Shown in pieces: positions 54,238 through 63,196 of a stretch of 64,000 bases of DNA (positions are counted from its first letter, which is position 1; every line of letters begins with the position of its first letter). Below the pieces are notes generated by a model. The model was not told the DNA's origin, did not search any database, and was given only the letters and a program-made list of their open reading frames with translations. This DNA comes from Campylobacteraceae bacterium (GTDB taxonomy: Bacteria > Campylobacterota > Campylobacteria > Campylobacterales > Arcobacteraceae). Where the stretch lies: positions 62,001 through 126,000 of the forward strand of contig JABSOM010000003.1 in NCBI GenBank assembly GCA_013215945.1. The letters are read 5' to 3'. A program made the position numbers and the translations under genes.

Positions 54238-55325
54238 TAAGGCTAATTAAACCATATATAAATTTCGATGAAGTTAAAAGTGAGTTTCAGGATATATTTG
54301 AAAGTGGATGGTTTACAAAAGGTAAATTTGTAGAAGAATTTAAACATGAGATTAAATCATATACTGGGTCGAATCACGCATTTTTAACTACTTCAGCGAC
54401 TACAGCGTTAACAATGTCTTTAAAAATACTAAATATTAAAAAAGGTGATGAAGTTATTGTTTCTGATTTTTCATTTCCTGCCACTGCAAATGTTATTGAG
54501 GATTTAGAAGCTATACCTATCTTCTGTGATGTATCACTAGAAACGTTTAATATGAAGCCTAATGACTTTGAAAAAAAAATTACTTCAAAAACTAAAGCAG
54601 TTATTTTTGTTGATGCATTAGGTAACCCCAGTGGAATCGGAGAGATTAAAAATATTTGTAAGAAATATAACTTACCATTAATTGAAGATGCCGCTTGTTC
54701 AATTGGAAGTAGTGAGAATAATATTAAATGTGGGAATATTGCAGATTTAACTTGTTTTAGTTTTCACCCCCGGAAACTACTGACTACTGGAGAAGGTGGT
54801 GCAATTACTACAAACAATAAAAAATATGCGGAGTTATTAGATATTAAATTAAATCATGGAGCTGTTATAAATGATGGAAAATTTGATTTTGTAGATTATG
54901 GTTATAACTATAGAATGTCAGAACTGCAGGCTGTTATGGGAATAAAACAGTTGAAAAAACTAGATATTATTCTAAAATCAAGAAATAATATACGTGATCT
55001 GTTTATTGTAGAACTCCAAAAAATTGGCTTTAGTGAACAAAAATTAAATAAAAATGTTGTTTACAATGTGCAATCATTAGTTTTTAAAGTTCCGCAAGAC
55101 ATTAATAGGGATAATTTAATAAAACATTTAAAAATTAATGATATAGAAACTACAATTGGAACATATAGTTTGAGTAGCGCTACTTATTATTATAATAAGT
55201 ATCAGAGTATTCAAGAAAATTCATATTACCTAGAAAATAATACTATTACATTTCCTTGTTATGAAAATTTAGATACAAAAAGAATTTTTGATGTAATAGT
55301 TGGATACGTAAATAATGTTAGATAG
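54234..55325 (+). CDS. DegT/DnrJ/EryC1/StrS family aminotransferase
   Basis: A 363-residue PLP aminotransferase. [17 protein letters not shown] is the cofactor turn, with D152 in [12 protein letters not shown] and K181 in [35 protein letters not shown] near residue 230 is typical. It is a different branch from the WlbC-type at 50903, closer to 4-keto-6-deoxysugar aminotransferases such as perosamine synthase or PglE. It starts at ATG 54234, overlapping the epimerase stop by four bases, which suggests the two act in sequence (dehydratase then 4-aminotransferase). An acetyltransferase gene follows. Confidence 0.87.
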   Translation: MIRLIKPYINFDEVKSEFQDIFESGWFTKGKFVEEFKHEIKSYTGSNHAFLTTSATTALTMSLKILNIKKGDEVIVSDFSFPATANVIEDLEAIPIFCDVSLETFNMKPNDFEKKITSKTKAVIFVDALGNPSGIGEIKNICKKYNLPLIEDAACSIGSSENNIKCGNIADLTCFSFHPRKLLTTGEGGAITTNNKKYAELLDIKLNHGAVINDGKFDFVDYGYNYRMSELQAVMGIKQLKKLDIILKSRNNIRDLFIVELQKIGFSEQKLNKNVVYNVQSLVFKVPQDINRDNLIKHLKINDIETTIGTYSLSSATYYYNKYQSIQENSYYLENNTITFPCYENLDTKRIFDVIVGYVNNVR

Positions 55326-55806
55326 AATTATAGATTTCTTTTATAAAAAAAGAGAAGAAGTTAATAAAAAATATGACAGAGTTTTACCTTTTGGTGAGAA
55401 TATAAATGATCGGTGGGAGAAAGCCAAGTATTTAAATTTTAGTGAGAACACGAGTGTCTACGATTCCTCTCTAGTTCTCGGGGATATTCGAGTTGGTAAA
55501 GAATGTTGGATAGGTCCATTTACGATTCTTGATGGATCAGGTGGAAGCCTAATAATTGGAGATAATTGTGATATTTCTGCCGGCGTTCAGATCTATACAC
55601 ATGATACATCAAATAAGATAGTTTCTAAAAATGAAATAACAAAAGCACCTGTCTCAATAGGTAATAATTGTTATATAGGCCCTAATGTAGTTATATCAAA
55701 AGGAATAAGAATAGGTAATAATGTAGTCATTGGTGCTAATAGTTTAGTTAATCTAGATATACCATCTAATAACAAAGTACATGGTACACCAGAAAAGCTA
55801 TACTAA
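55315..55806 (+). CDS. Acyltransferase, hexapeptide repeat
   Basis: A 163-residue left-handed beta-helix acetyltransferase. After a charged N-terminal helix (residues 1-45) repeats run through [36 protein letters not shown] (with the likely catalytic His), [16 protein letters not shown] and [22 protein letters not shown] ends it, in place of the usual AGNPAK. It overlaps the aminotransferase by 11 bases, so it probably N-acetylates the amino sugar made by that enzyme. O-acetylation is the alternative. Confidence 0.82.
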   Translation: MLDRIIDFFYKKREEVNKKYDRVLPFGENINDRWEKAKYLNFSENTSVYDSSLVLGDIRVGKECWIGPFTILDGSGGSLIIGDNCDISAGVQIYTHDTSNKIVSKNEITKAPVSIGNNCYIGPNVVISKGIRIGNNVVIGANSLVNLDIPSNNKVHGTPEKLY

Positions 55807-55818
55807 AAGGCATATGTA

Positions 55819-56763
55819 ATGAAAAAAAAATTGACAATAGTTGTACCTTTTTTAAATGAAGAAGACAATCTAAGAAACTTTAATATTAGAATTGAAAATA
55901 TAAGAAATGAAATTAATAATATGGATATTGAGTTTTTCTTTGTAGATGATGGTTCTTCTGATAAATCTTTTGAAATAATAAAAGAAACAACTAAAGATAT
56001 TTTTGGTATAAAATTAATAAAATTATCGAAAAATTTTGGATCGCATTATTCTATGTTCGCAGCAATTGATAATATCAAAACTTGTGATTATTTCTCATTT
56101 ATGTCTGCCGATATGCAAGAGCCTATTAGTTTATATAAAGATATGTTAAATAAATTTTCTTCAGATCAAAATATTGATATTGTATTAGCTGATAGGCAAA
56201 ATAGAAGTACTGATCAACTTAGCATTATTTTCTCTCGAATATATAATTCTCTTGTAAAAAAATACGCAATAACTGATTTTCCTGAGAAAGGATTAGATAT
56301 TTTTATGTTAAAGTTTAATGTACTAAAAAACTTACAAAACATGAACATTAAAAATACGTCGATATATGGAAATATTTTTAATATGGGTTATTCAAAAGAA
56401 TATGTCCCATATAAACAACTTGAGAGAAAAATCGGTCATAGTAAATGGACATTAAGTAAAAAGATAAAATTATTTATTGATACTTTTGTGTCATTTTCTA
56501 TAATGCCATTGAGACTAATTACTATTCTGGGAATATTATTTTCTTCTATTGGTTTTGGATACGGCTTGTATATAATCATTGTAAGTTTATTTGGTGATAT
56601 TAAAGTTGAAGGTTGGTCAACACTTGTTGCCTTAAATACTTTTGGTTTCGGACTTTTATTTCTGATGCTTGGAATTATATCAGAATATATATGGAGAATA
56701 TACGATCAAATTAATCCTAATAAATCTTATATCATAAAAGAGAAAATAGGTTTTGATGAATAG
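55819..56763 (+). CDS. Polyprenyl-phosphate glycosyltransferase (GtrB/DPM1-like GT2)
   Basis: A 314-residue GT2 enzyme. IVVPFLNEEDNLRNF and FFFVDDGSSDKSFEII form the nucleotide site, and FMSADMQEPISL carries the D-x-D-like metal motif; a QxxRKIGHSKW-type segment (QLERKIGHSKW) is the GtrB/ArnC signature. Two transmembrane helices lie at residues ~230-260 and ~270-298. Such enzymes load a sugar onto undecaprenyl phosphate at the cytoplasmic face. The two following membrane protein genes fit a flippase and a GT-C transferase, giving a complete side-branch system. The protein starts after an A9 run in its second to fourth codons. Confidence 0.88.
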   Translation: MKKKLTIVVPFLNEEDNLRNFNIRIENIRNEINNMDIEFFFVDDGSSDKSFEIIKETTKDIFGIKLIKLSKNFGSHYSMFAAIDNIKTCDYFSFMSADMQEPISLYKDMLNKFSSDQNIDIVLADRQNRSTDQLSIIFSRIYNSLVKKYAITDFPEKGLDIFMLKFNVLKNLQNMNIKNTSIYGNIFNMGYSKEYVPYKQLERKIGHSKWTLSKKIKLFIDTFVSFSIMPLRLITILGILFSSIGFGYGLYIIIVSLFGDIKVEGWSTLVALNTFGFGLLFLMLGIISEYIWRIYDQINPNKSYIIKEKIGFDE

Positions 56764-57670
56764 TTTTTTTCCTATTTTAATTGTTTCAATTGCCTTATTC
56801 TATTTAACTTTTAATATAGACATTGATTTATTACTAGAAAGTTTATTTATGTATTCTTTTGATGCTATTATTTACGTTGTGATTATTACAATTGTTTCAT
56901 TTTTTATCCTTTCTTATAGATGGCAAATATTAAGTCTTTCCAATATTAGTTTTTATAATTCTTATAAGGTAAATTTACTCGCAATGGCAATTAATCAAAT
57001 ACTGCCAATTAGAGCAGGTGACCTATATAAACCTACATATTTAAGAAAAAATTACTCTATTGAAACTCATAAGTCAATAAGTTCCATAGTTTTAGAACGA
57101 AGTTTAGATTTATCTATAATTTCTTTTATTTCTTTGATTGTTTTATTTGGTTCAATATTCCTTGAAAAAACTTATTTTTTATTTTCAATGATTATTTTTT
57201 TATTTATAGGTATTTTTATTTTTATAAAGTATATTAAAGATATAATTAAAGTGCTTAAAAAAATTAAAAATAAAAGAATAAAAAAAGCTTTATTACAAAT
57301 TATTATTAACATTTATAAGACAAGTTATGAAGTTTTAATTATGGGAATTATTTCTACAATTCTTTTGTATATGTTTTATGTACTATCCTTATATGGATTT
57401 ATATACTTTTTTACAAACTTCGATTTGTCTTTTTTTGAAGTAATGATTGTTTTTATTATTTCTGCTCTAGGAATGTCCTTGCCTACTACACCTGCAGGAA
57501 TTGGAGTTTATGAGGCAAGCATTGTTTTTATTTTAGGATATTTTGGTATTAATAATGAAGAAGCATTATCCTTTGCTATTGTTTATCACCTACTTCAAAT
57601 CATAACAATATTATTTTTATGGTTATTTTTTTATTCGGGAGGAAATTTATGTTTAAAAAAGGAAGTCTAA
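56756..57670 (+). CDS. Flippase-like membrane protein (LPG synthase TM/UPF0104 family)
   Basis: A 304-residue polytopic protein with about eight helices of the lysylphosphatidylglycerol synthetase TM/UPF0104 family. Family markers are SYRWQILS near residue 53, NQILPIRAGDLYKPTYL (residues ~80-96), and MSLPTTPAGIGVYEASIVFIL near residue 240, the conserved P-x-x-x-G-x-G-x-x-E. Proteins of this family are proposed lipid or polyprenyl-sugar flippases. Between a GtrB-like and a GT-C-like gene it probably moves the undecaprenyl-phosphate sugar outward, replacing GtrA. ATG 56756 is used; it overlaps both neighbours. Confidence 0.83.
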   Translation: MNSFFPILIVSIALFYLTFNIDIDLLLESLFMYSFDAIIYVVIITIVSFFILSYRWQILSLSNISFYNSYKVNLLAMAINQILPIRAGDLYKPTYLRKNYSIETHKSISSIVLERSLDLSIISFISLIVLFGSIFLEKTYFLFSMIIFLFIGIFIFIKYIKDIIKVLKKIKNKRIKKALLQIIINIYKTSYEVLIMGIISTILLYMFYVLSLYGFIYFFTNFDLSFFEVMIVFIISALGMSLPTTPAGIGVYEASIVFILGYFGINNEEALSFAIVYHLLQIITILFLWLFFYSGGNLCLKKEV

Positions 57671-59175
57671 TAATTGCACTTCTGTTATTTTCTTATTTGT
57701 ATATTTCTACTGGTTCACATTCTGATGATATTATTCATATAGTTTATATAAAAAACAATATTTATGATGTATTAGCAAATATATTTACTGACTCTTTGTA
57801 TTTAAAAGCAGTGCCAATAATGATATATGATTTTTTACAATTTTATTTTTTTGACTTTGGATCAATTTATTTTGATATTATCAAAATATTAACATCCTTT
57901 TTCTCATTTTTTTTAATATATTTGTTTATGATAGATTATATGAAAAGTTCAAAAGCTTTTTTATTTAGTTTAATATTTGTACTGTTTCCAATACATGATG
58001 CTACAAATTATTGGACGGTAGGCCAGTATTTATTAATTACACTTGTACTTGTTATGTCATCACACAAATTAATAGCTAAGGATAAAATAATAGAAGGTTC
58101 CCTTCTCGGCCTAGTTGCTTCCTTTTCAGGGTATTCTACTCCTCCTTACTTCTTTGGTTTATCATTTATCTTTTTACTAAATAAAGAATACAAAAAGTTT
58201 ATTATTTTTTTAATACCACAACTAATTTATATTGTTTACTATTTTATTATCTCAAATATTTTCAGTACACAAGTAATTAAAGGAAACGCTGATTTTAGTT
58301 TATTATCATTATCAAAACAATATATTTTACAAGTTGGAACTTTTATAGATTCTTTTATTGGTCCATCTTTTTGGTTTAAAATTTATTATTCATTTATTCA
58401 ATTGAGTATTCTGTCAATTGTTATTGGCATAATTTTAGTTCTATTATTTTACAAATATTATAAAATAGAAAAAGACAAAATAAATAAAGAACTTTTGATT
58501 TCAATAAGTGCTATTGTATTATTAGCATTTGGAATATTCGCATTAACAGGAATGTATCCTCAAATAGTCTTTAATCTTGGTAATAGAGTAACTATATATG
58601 GCTCACTATTAATTACATTTTTAATAGTTATGTTTTTAATGAATAATAAAAAAAGTGCAACTTTTATATTTGCAGTATTTATTTTTTCTTCACTTGGAAT
58701 TTCAGACCATTGGAAAAATTGGAATAAAATTCAATTAAAGATAATTGAAAACATTTCAAAGAATGTTGATATAAAAAATTTTGACACAGGAAAACAATTA
58801 TTTGTGAGTAATAATCAATACAGTCAATTTGGGAAGTTCTCTCATATTGAATTTTTTGCAGAGGGTATGGCTACACACATTTTTAAATTAGCAACTAAAA
58901 AAGATTATAAAATTTCAACATTAAACAGGAAATTTACTCATGAAGAAAACTATATATTTGATAAGAAATATGGAACAAAAATACTGATAGAGAAAATTGT
59001 TTATGTATATGATTCTCAATCTAATAAACTTTTAAAAATAAAAGAAGAAAATATACAAAAGTACATTGATTCCTTGCCAATAGATAATCGACATTGGTTG
59101 CAATTACTTCCCAAAGATAATTTTATTATTCAGATAGTTTTAAAATTAGTACCAAGACTTGAGTATTCTTTATGA
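57649..59175 (+). CDS. Polytopic membrane protein, probable GT-C glycosyltransferase
   Basis: A 508-residue protein with roughly 10-11 transmembrane helices in the first ~380 residues and a soluble C-terminal ~130 residues. The first loop after helix 1 contains SHSDDIIH, the acidic D-D position expected for GT-C enzymes using polyprenyl-phosphate sugars. GGAGG lies before ATG 57649, one of the best ribosome sites in the locus. Following GtrB-like and flippase-like genes, it fits the type-specific transferase that adds a side sugar in the periplasm. I see no closer family match, so the specific sugar is open. Confidence 0.65.
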   Translation: MFKKGSLIIALLLFSYLYISTGSHSDDIIHIVYIKNNIYDVLANIFTDSLYLKAVPIMIYDFLQFYFFDFGSIYFDIIKILTSFFSFFLIYLFMIDYMKSSKAFLFSLIFVLFPIHDATNYWTVGQYLLITLVLVMSSHKLIAKDKIIEGSLLGLVASFSGYSTPPYFFGLSFIFLLNKEYKKFIIFLIPQLIYIVYYFIISNIFSTQVIKGNADFSLLSLSKQYILQVGTFIDSFIGPSFWFKIYYSFIQLSILSIVIGIILVLLFYKYYKIEKDKINKELLISISAIVLLAFGIFALTGMYPQIVFNLGNRVTIYGSLLITFLIVMFLMNNKKSATFIFAVFIFSSLGISDHWKNWNKIQLKIIENISKNVDIKNFDTGKQLFVSNNQYSQFGKFSHIEFFAEGMATHIFKLATKKDYKISTLNRKFTHEENYIFDKKYGTKILIEKIVYVYDSQSNKLLKIKEENIQKYIDSLPIDNRHWLQLLPKDNFIIQIVLKLVPRLEYSL

Positions 59176-59948
59176 TTTTTTCAGTAATTATTCCCTGTTA
59201 TAATGGAGAAAAGACTATTCTTAGAGCATTAAAATCTGTATTAAATCAAACATATAAGAATTTTGAAATTATTATTGTTGATGATGGTAGCAAAGATAAC
59301 AGTAAATTTATTCTTTTGAAATATTTAAAAAATAGGGATGTACAGTACAAATACATTTATCAAGAAAACAATGGTCCATCTAGTGCTAGAAATAAGGCAG
59401 TGAAAAGTTCAAAAGGTAAATACTTAGCATTTCTAGATTCAGATGACGAATGGCACAAAGAAAAGCTAAATATTCAATATGAACAAATTAAGAAATTTAA
59501 TGCTAAGTTTATTTCTTGCAAGTATACGCTTAAAAAATTTCGAGATATAAAAGAGTTTAATATAAAGAAGTACACATTTAAAGATTTTTTACTTTCAAAT
59601 AGGAGCTCTACACCTTGCACAATAGTAGAAAAAGAATTGTTTAATAGTGTTGGAGGTTTTAATGAAAATTTGAGTTACTCTGAGGATTATAATTTGTGGA
59701 TAAAAATTTCTAGAAAAGAAGATTTATATCTGCTTTCGGTACCATTAGTTAAATTATATAAGAAACCATATGGTGAAAGTGGCCTGTCTTCTGATATGTG
59801 GAAAATGGAAAAAGGTGAACTTTATAATTATAATTATTGTTATAAAATGGGATATATTAATTCACTAAGTTATGTTTTTTTAAATATCTTATCTATTTTA
59901 AAATATATAAAAAGAAGAATAATAAGAAAGTTATGGTTTTTCGATTAA
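59172..59948 (+). CDS. Glycosyltransferase family 2 protein
   Basis: A 258-residue GT-A enzyme. FSVIIPCYNGEKTILRALKS, FEIIIVDDGSKDNSKF, NNGPSSARNKAV and YLAFLDSDDEWHKEKL (D-x-D near residues 86-90) are textbook GT2 strings; NLSYSEDYNLWIKIS carries the catalytic ED. The C-terminal ~40 residues are hydrophobic and basic, perhaps a membrane anchor. It overlaps the GT-C-like gene by four bases. It is a cytoplasmic transferase for the repeat unit, donor unknown. A 73-base gap before wlbA shows no clear signal beyond that gene's own ribosome site. Confidence 0.88.
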   Translation: MIFSVIIPCYNGEKTILRALKSVLNQTYKNFEIIIVDDGSKDNSKFILLKYLKNRDVQYKYIYQENNGPSSARNKAVKSSKGKYLAFLDSDDEWHKEKLNIQYEQIKKFNAKFISCKYTLKKFRDIKEFNIKKYTFKDFLLSNRSSTPCTIVEKELFNSVGGFNENLSYSEDYNLWIKISRKEDLYLLSVPLVKLYKKPYGESGLSSDMWKMEKGELYNYNYCYKMGYINSLSYVFLNILSILKYIKRRIIRKLWFFD

Positions 59949-60021
59949 AATGCGAATGTATTTGAAGATTGAATGGAGTTGATGATGAAAGATGAGAACA
60001 ATTATTTTAAATGGAGAAGAT

Positions 60022-60984
60022 ATGATTAAAAAAAAGATTGCATTAATTGGCGCTTCTGGATATATTGCTCCAAGGCATATGAAAGCTATAAAAGAAACTT
60101 GTAATGAATTAGTTGCGGCGCTAGATCCTTATGATGGTATAGGAACAATGGATTCATACTTTCCTCAAGCTAGTTTTTTTACAGAATTTGAGAGATTTGA
60201 TAGATTTGTAGATAAATATCATAGAGAAAATGATAAAAGAATAGAATATATAGCAATTGCATCTCCTAATTATTTGCATGATTCTCATATTAGATTTGCT
60301 TTAAAAAGTGGAGCACATGCTATTTGCGAAAAACCATTAGTTTTAAATCCACATAATCTTGACCAATTAAAAGTAATTGAAAAGGAAACAAAGAAAAAAG
60401 TAAATACTATTTTACAATTAAGATTGCATCCTTCCATTATTGCACTAAAAGAAAAGGTTTCAAAAGAATTAATACTTAACCCTAAAAAAGTATATGATAT
60501 AGATTTAACTTATCTTACAAGTAGAGGAAAATGGTATTTTATCTCATGGAAAGGTGCTGAATCTAAATCAGGTGGAATAGCTTCAAATATTGGAGTTCAT
60601 TTTTTTGATATGTTATCTTGGATTTTTGGTGAAGTAAAAGAAAATTTAGTTCATGTAAAAAATCCAGATGCAAATGCAGGAACACTTATTCTTAAAAATG
60701 CAAATGTAAAGTGGTTTTTATCTGTTAATTATGATTATCTTCCAAAAAAGATAAGAGAAGCTGGACAAACTACATTTAGATCAATTACTGTTGAAGGTGA
60801 AGAGATTGAGTTCTCTGGAGGATTTAAAGACTTACACACTCTATCTTATGAAGAAATTCTAAAAGGTAATGGTTTTGGTTTAGATGATGCTTATGGTTCA
60901 ATTGATATAGTATCTCAAATAAGAAATAAGACAGCTATTGGATTAAAAGGTGAATATCACCCATTTTGTAAAAAGGTAAAATAA
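60022..60984 (+). CDS. wlbA: UDP-N-acetyl-2-amino-2-deoxyglucuronate dehydrogenase (WlbA/WbpB type)
   Basis: A 320-residue Gfo/Idh/MocA enzyme that oxidises UDP-GlcNAcA at C3. The opening KIALIGASGYIAPRHMKAI is a distinctive WlbA string; AALDPYDGIGTMDSYFP, YIAIASPNYLHDSH, AICEKPLVLNP (catalytic EKP) and SNIGVHFFDMLSWIFG follow. ATG 60022 has GGAGA just before it and gives the normal WlbA length; an ATG ten codons earlier (59992) lacks a site. It is coupled to wlbB by a one-base overlap. The 6-dehydrogenase at 15703 could supply its substrate. Confidence 0.92.
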   Translation: MIKKKIALIGASGYIAPRHMKAIKETCNELVAALDPYDGIGTMDSYFPQASFFTEFERFDRFVDKYHRENDKRIEYIAIASPNYLHDSHIRFALKSGAHAICEKPLVLNPHNLDQLKVIEKETKKKVNTILQLRLHPSIIALKEKVSKELILNPKKVYDIDLTYLTSRGKWYFISWKGAESKSGGIASNIGVHFFDMLSWIFGEVKENLVHVKNPDANAGTLILKNANVKWFLSVNYDYLPKKIREAGQTTFRSITVEGEEIEFSGGFKDLHTLSYEEILKGNGFGLDDAYGSIDIVSQIRNKTAIGLKGEYHPFCKKVK

Positions 60985-61565
60985 TGGCTAAGTTCTTTTT
61001 CCATGAATCTTCATATATAGATGATAATGTGAGTATTGGAGATAATACAAAAATATGGCATTTCTCTCATATCTTAGATGGATCTAATATTGGTAAAAAT
61101 TGTTCGTTTGGACAAAATTGTGTAGTTGGTCCTAATGTAAAAATAGGTTCTGGGGTAAAAGTACAAAATAATATTTCTATTTATGAAGGTGTTACTGTAG
61201 AAGATGATGTGTTTTTGGGCCCATCAATGGTTTTTACTAATGTAATTAATCCAAGATCTTTTGTCATGAGACGTGAAGAATTTAAAATAACACTACTGAA
61301 AAAAGGTTGTTCAATTGGTGCAAATTCAACTGTGATATGTGGTAATACTATTGGACGATATTCATTAGTTGGAGCAGGAAGCGTAATAAATAAAGATGTA
61401 AAAGATTTTGCACTTATTGTGGGAGTGCCAGGTATACAAATTGGATGGGTATCACTTGCTGGGAATAAATTAAAATTTGATGATAAAGATATAGCAATAG
61501 ATTCATTTGATAATTCTAAATATAAGTTAAATAATGAAATAGTTACGTTAATAGAGTGTAGGTAA
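60984..61565 (+). CDS. wlbB: UDP-2-acetamido-3-amino-2,3-dideoxy-glucuronate N-acetyltransferase
   Basis: A 193-residue left-handed beta-helix enzyme that acetylates the 3-amino group to give UDP-GlcNAc(3NAc)A. IWHFSHILDGSNIGKNCSFG (with likely catalytic-region His), SMVFTNVINPRSFVMRREEF and ALIVGVPGIQIGWVS match WbpD/WlbB closely. The length is standard. In known wlb/wbp loci the aminotransferase gene follows; here only a 44-codon remnant remains directly downstream, so the missing step must come from the wlbC-like gene at 50903. Confidence 0.92.
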   Translation: MAKFFFHESSYIDDNVSIGDNTKIWHFSHILDGSNIGKNCSFGQNCVVGPNVKIGSGVKVQNNISIYEGVTVEDDVFLGPSMVFTNVINPRSFVMRREEFKITLLKKGCSIGANSTVICGNTIGRYSLVGAGSVINKDVKDFALIVGVPGIQIGWVSLAGNKLKFDDKDIAIDSFDNSKYKLNNEIVTLIECR

Positions 61566-61574
61566 GGAAGACTA

Positions 61575-61709
61575 GTGAAAATAAACTTTATAAAGTTACA
61601 ATCACATTATAAAATAGATAAAGAAGTATCTACTGATATTATGATTTCAACAATATCAGTATTTTACAAAGTTAATGAGAAAGATTATATTATAGAGGTA
61701 ATAAATGGT
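61575..61709 (+). pseudogene. Remnant of a wlbC-type aminotransferase gene (internal deletion)
   Basis: From GTG 61575 a 44-codon frame reads VKINFIKLQSHY then KIDKEVS, matching the start of the 361-residue aminotransferase at 50903 (VKINFINLQSQY, then EIDKEI). It ends KDYIIEVING, matching that protein's end QDYIIKVINE. The roughly 310 residues between, with all PLP-binding residues, are missing. Downstream the AGAGGTAATAA ribosome site for the next gene is kept, as in the intact copy (AAAGGTAATAA). This is a decayed second wlbC, probably left by an internal deletion. Confidence 0.8.
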
Positions 61710-62211
61710 TAGTATATATATAGATCCAACTGCAAATGTATCACCTGATACAATAATAGGAGATGGAACAAAAATTTGGATAAATTCTCAAATAAGAGAA
61801 AAAGCTATAATAGGTGAAAACTGTATTCTTTCAAAAGACACCTATATTGATACTCAAGTAAAAATAGGTAATAACTGTAAAATACAAAATGGTGTATCCA
61901 TTTATCAAGGAGTTACGATAGAGGATGATGTTTTTGTTGGCCCAAATGCTTGTTTTACAAATGATAAAGTACCAAGAGCATTTGACGCTGAATGGAAGAT
62001 AACTCCAACACTAGTTAAGAAAGGTTCTAGTATAGGGGCAAATGCAACTATTGTATGTGGAATAATTATAGGTGAATATGCAATGATTGCAGCAGGAAGT
62101 GTTGTAACAAAAGATGTTGAACCCTACAGTCTAGTATTAGGAAATCCAGCAAAACATTACTCATATGTAGATAAAATGGGAAATAAAATAGAAGGGAATC
62201 CAAATGATTAG
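61705..62211 (+). CDS. Acyltransferase, hexapeptide repeat (intact counterpart of 51981)
   Basis: A 168-residue beta-helix N-acetyltransferase related to WlbB/QdtC-type enzymes but distinct from wlbB. YIDPTANVSPDTIIGDGTKI begins the coil; IWINSQIREKAIIG, DVFVGPNACFTNDKVPRAF and GSSIGANATIVCGIIIGEY follow, ending with VLGNPAKHYSYVDKMG. GAGG five bases before the ATG is inside the aminotransferase remnant. A truncated close relative occurs at 51981. It overlaps the next gene by eight bases. It probably acetylates an amino sugar in the same pathway. Confidence 0.85.
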   Translation: MVSIYIDPTANVSPDTIIGDGTKIWINSQIREKAIIGENCILSKDTYIDTQVKIGNNCKIQNGVSIYQGVTIEDDVFVGPNACFTNDKVPRAFDAEWKITPTLVKKGSSIGANATIVCGIIIGEYAMIAAGSVVTKDVEPYSLVLGNPAKHYSYVDKMGNKIEGNPND

Positions 62212-63190
62212 TATAGCACTTATCGGTTATGGTTATTGGGGCCCTAATGTAGCGAGAAATATTCATATAAATCCAAATTTAAATCTTCATACAATTTGTG
62301 ATATAAAAGAAGACAGATTAGAAAAAGCCAAGTCTATATATCTTGCTCAATTAAACTATGAATTAAACTACAAAAAAATATTAGAAAACGGTGAAATACA
62401 AGCTATAGCAATTGCAGTAGAAACTAGCGGTCATTATAGTCTAGTAAAAGAAGCTTTACTTGCTGGAAAAAATGTATATGTAGAAAAACCTTTCACTTCT
62501 ACAGTAAAAGAAGCCCAAGAATTAGAAGAATTATCAAAAGAGTTAAATCTTATAATTCATGTAGATCATATTATGATATTTCATCCTATTATTAAAAAAA
62601 TAAAATCTTTGATGGAGAATGATGAGTTAGGTGATATTCTTTATATAGATGCAATGAGAATGAATTTAGGTCAGATAAAAAAAGATGTTAGTGCAATGTG
62701 GGACTTGGCTGTTCATGATTTGGCTATCATAGACTATCTTATGAATGGAAAAGAACCATTTTACATAAATTCGGTTGGTGAAAAATATTATAACCCAAAA
62801 GAAAGTTTATGTTTTTTGACTTTACGATATGAAGGCTTTATCTCCCATATCCAATCAAGCTGGATATCTCCATTAAAAGAAAGAAGACTTGTCGTTGCAG
62901 GTACTAAAAAAATGGTTGTATTTGATGATTTAAAATCAGAAAAGTTATCTGTTTATGATAAAGGTGTAGATGTAATATCTGGGAAAAACATAGAATATAA
63001 AGATTATGTTGTTAAAACTAGGGATGGTGATGTTTGGATGCCATATGTAAAACAAGAAGATGCTTTATTTAATAGTATTGATCATTTTAAAAAATGTATA
63101 GAACAAAATAAACAATCAATTTCAAGTCCAAAACAGGCTATAAGGCTTCAAAAGATTCTTGAACTTGCTGATGAAAAAATGAATAAGTAG
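62204..63190 (+). CDS. Gfo/Idh/MocA family oxidoreductase
   Basis: A 328-residue sugar dehydrogenase. ALIGYGYWGPNVARNI is the cofactor loop, in the Y-W-G-P-N form common in WbpB-like and related polysaccharide oxidoreductases. AVETSGHYSLVKEAL, NVYVEKPFTSTVKEAQELEEL (catalytic EKP) and MWDLAVHDLAIIDYLM (H-D substrate motif) follow. Its counterpart in the first block (52331) shares fold and position but not close sequence. It may act on a nucleotide sugar at C3 ahead of amination. The substrate is unknown. Confidence 0.85.
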   Translation: MISIALIGYGYWGPNVARNIHINPNLNLHTICDIKEDRLEKAKSIYLAQLNYELNYKKILENGEIQAIAIAVETSGHYSLVKEALLAGKNVYVEKPFTSTVKEAQELEELSKELNLIIHVDHIMIFHPIIKKIKSLMENDELGDILYIDAMRMNLGQIKKDVSAMWDLAVHDLAIIDYLMNGKEPFYINSVGEKYYNPKESLCFLTLRYEGFISHIQSSWISPLKERRLVVAGTKKMVVFDDLKSEKLSVYDKGVDVISGKNIEYKDYVVKTRDGDVWMPYVKQEDALFNSIDHFKKCIEQNKQSISSPKQAIRLQKILELADEKMNK

Positions 63191-63196
63191 GACAAA

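Noticed and set aside
59992-60021. Longer wlbA start at ATG 59992
   Set aside because: It adds ten residues with no family match. ATG 60022 has its own GGAGA and gives the normal WlbA opening.
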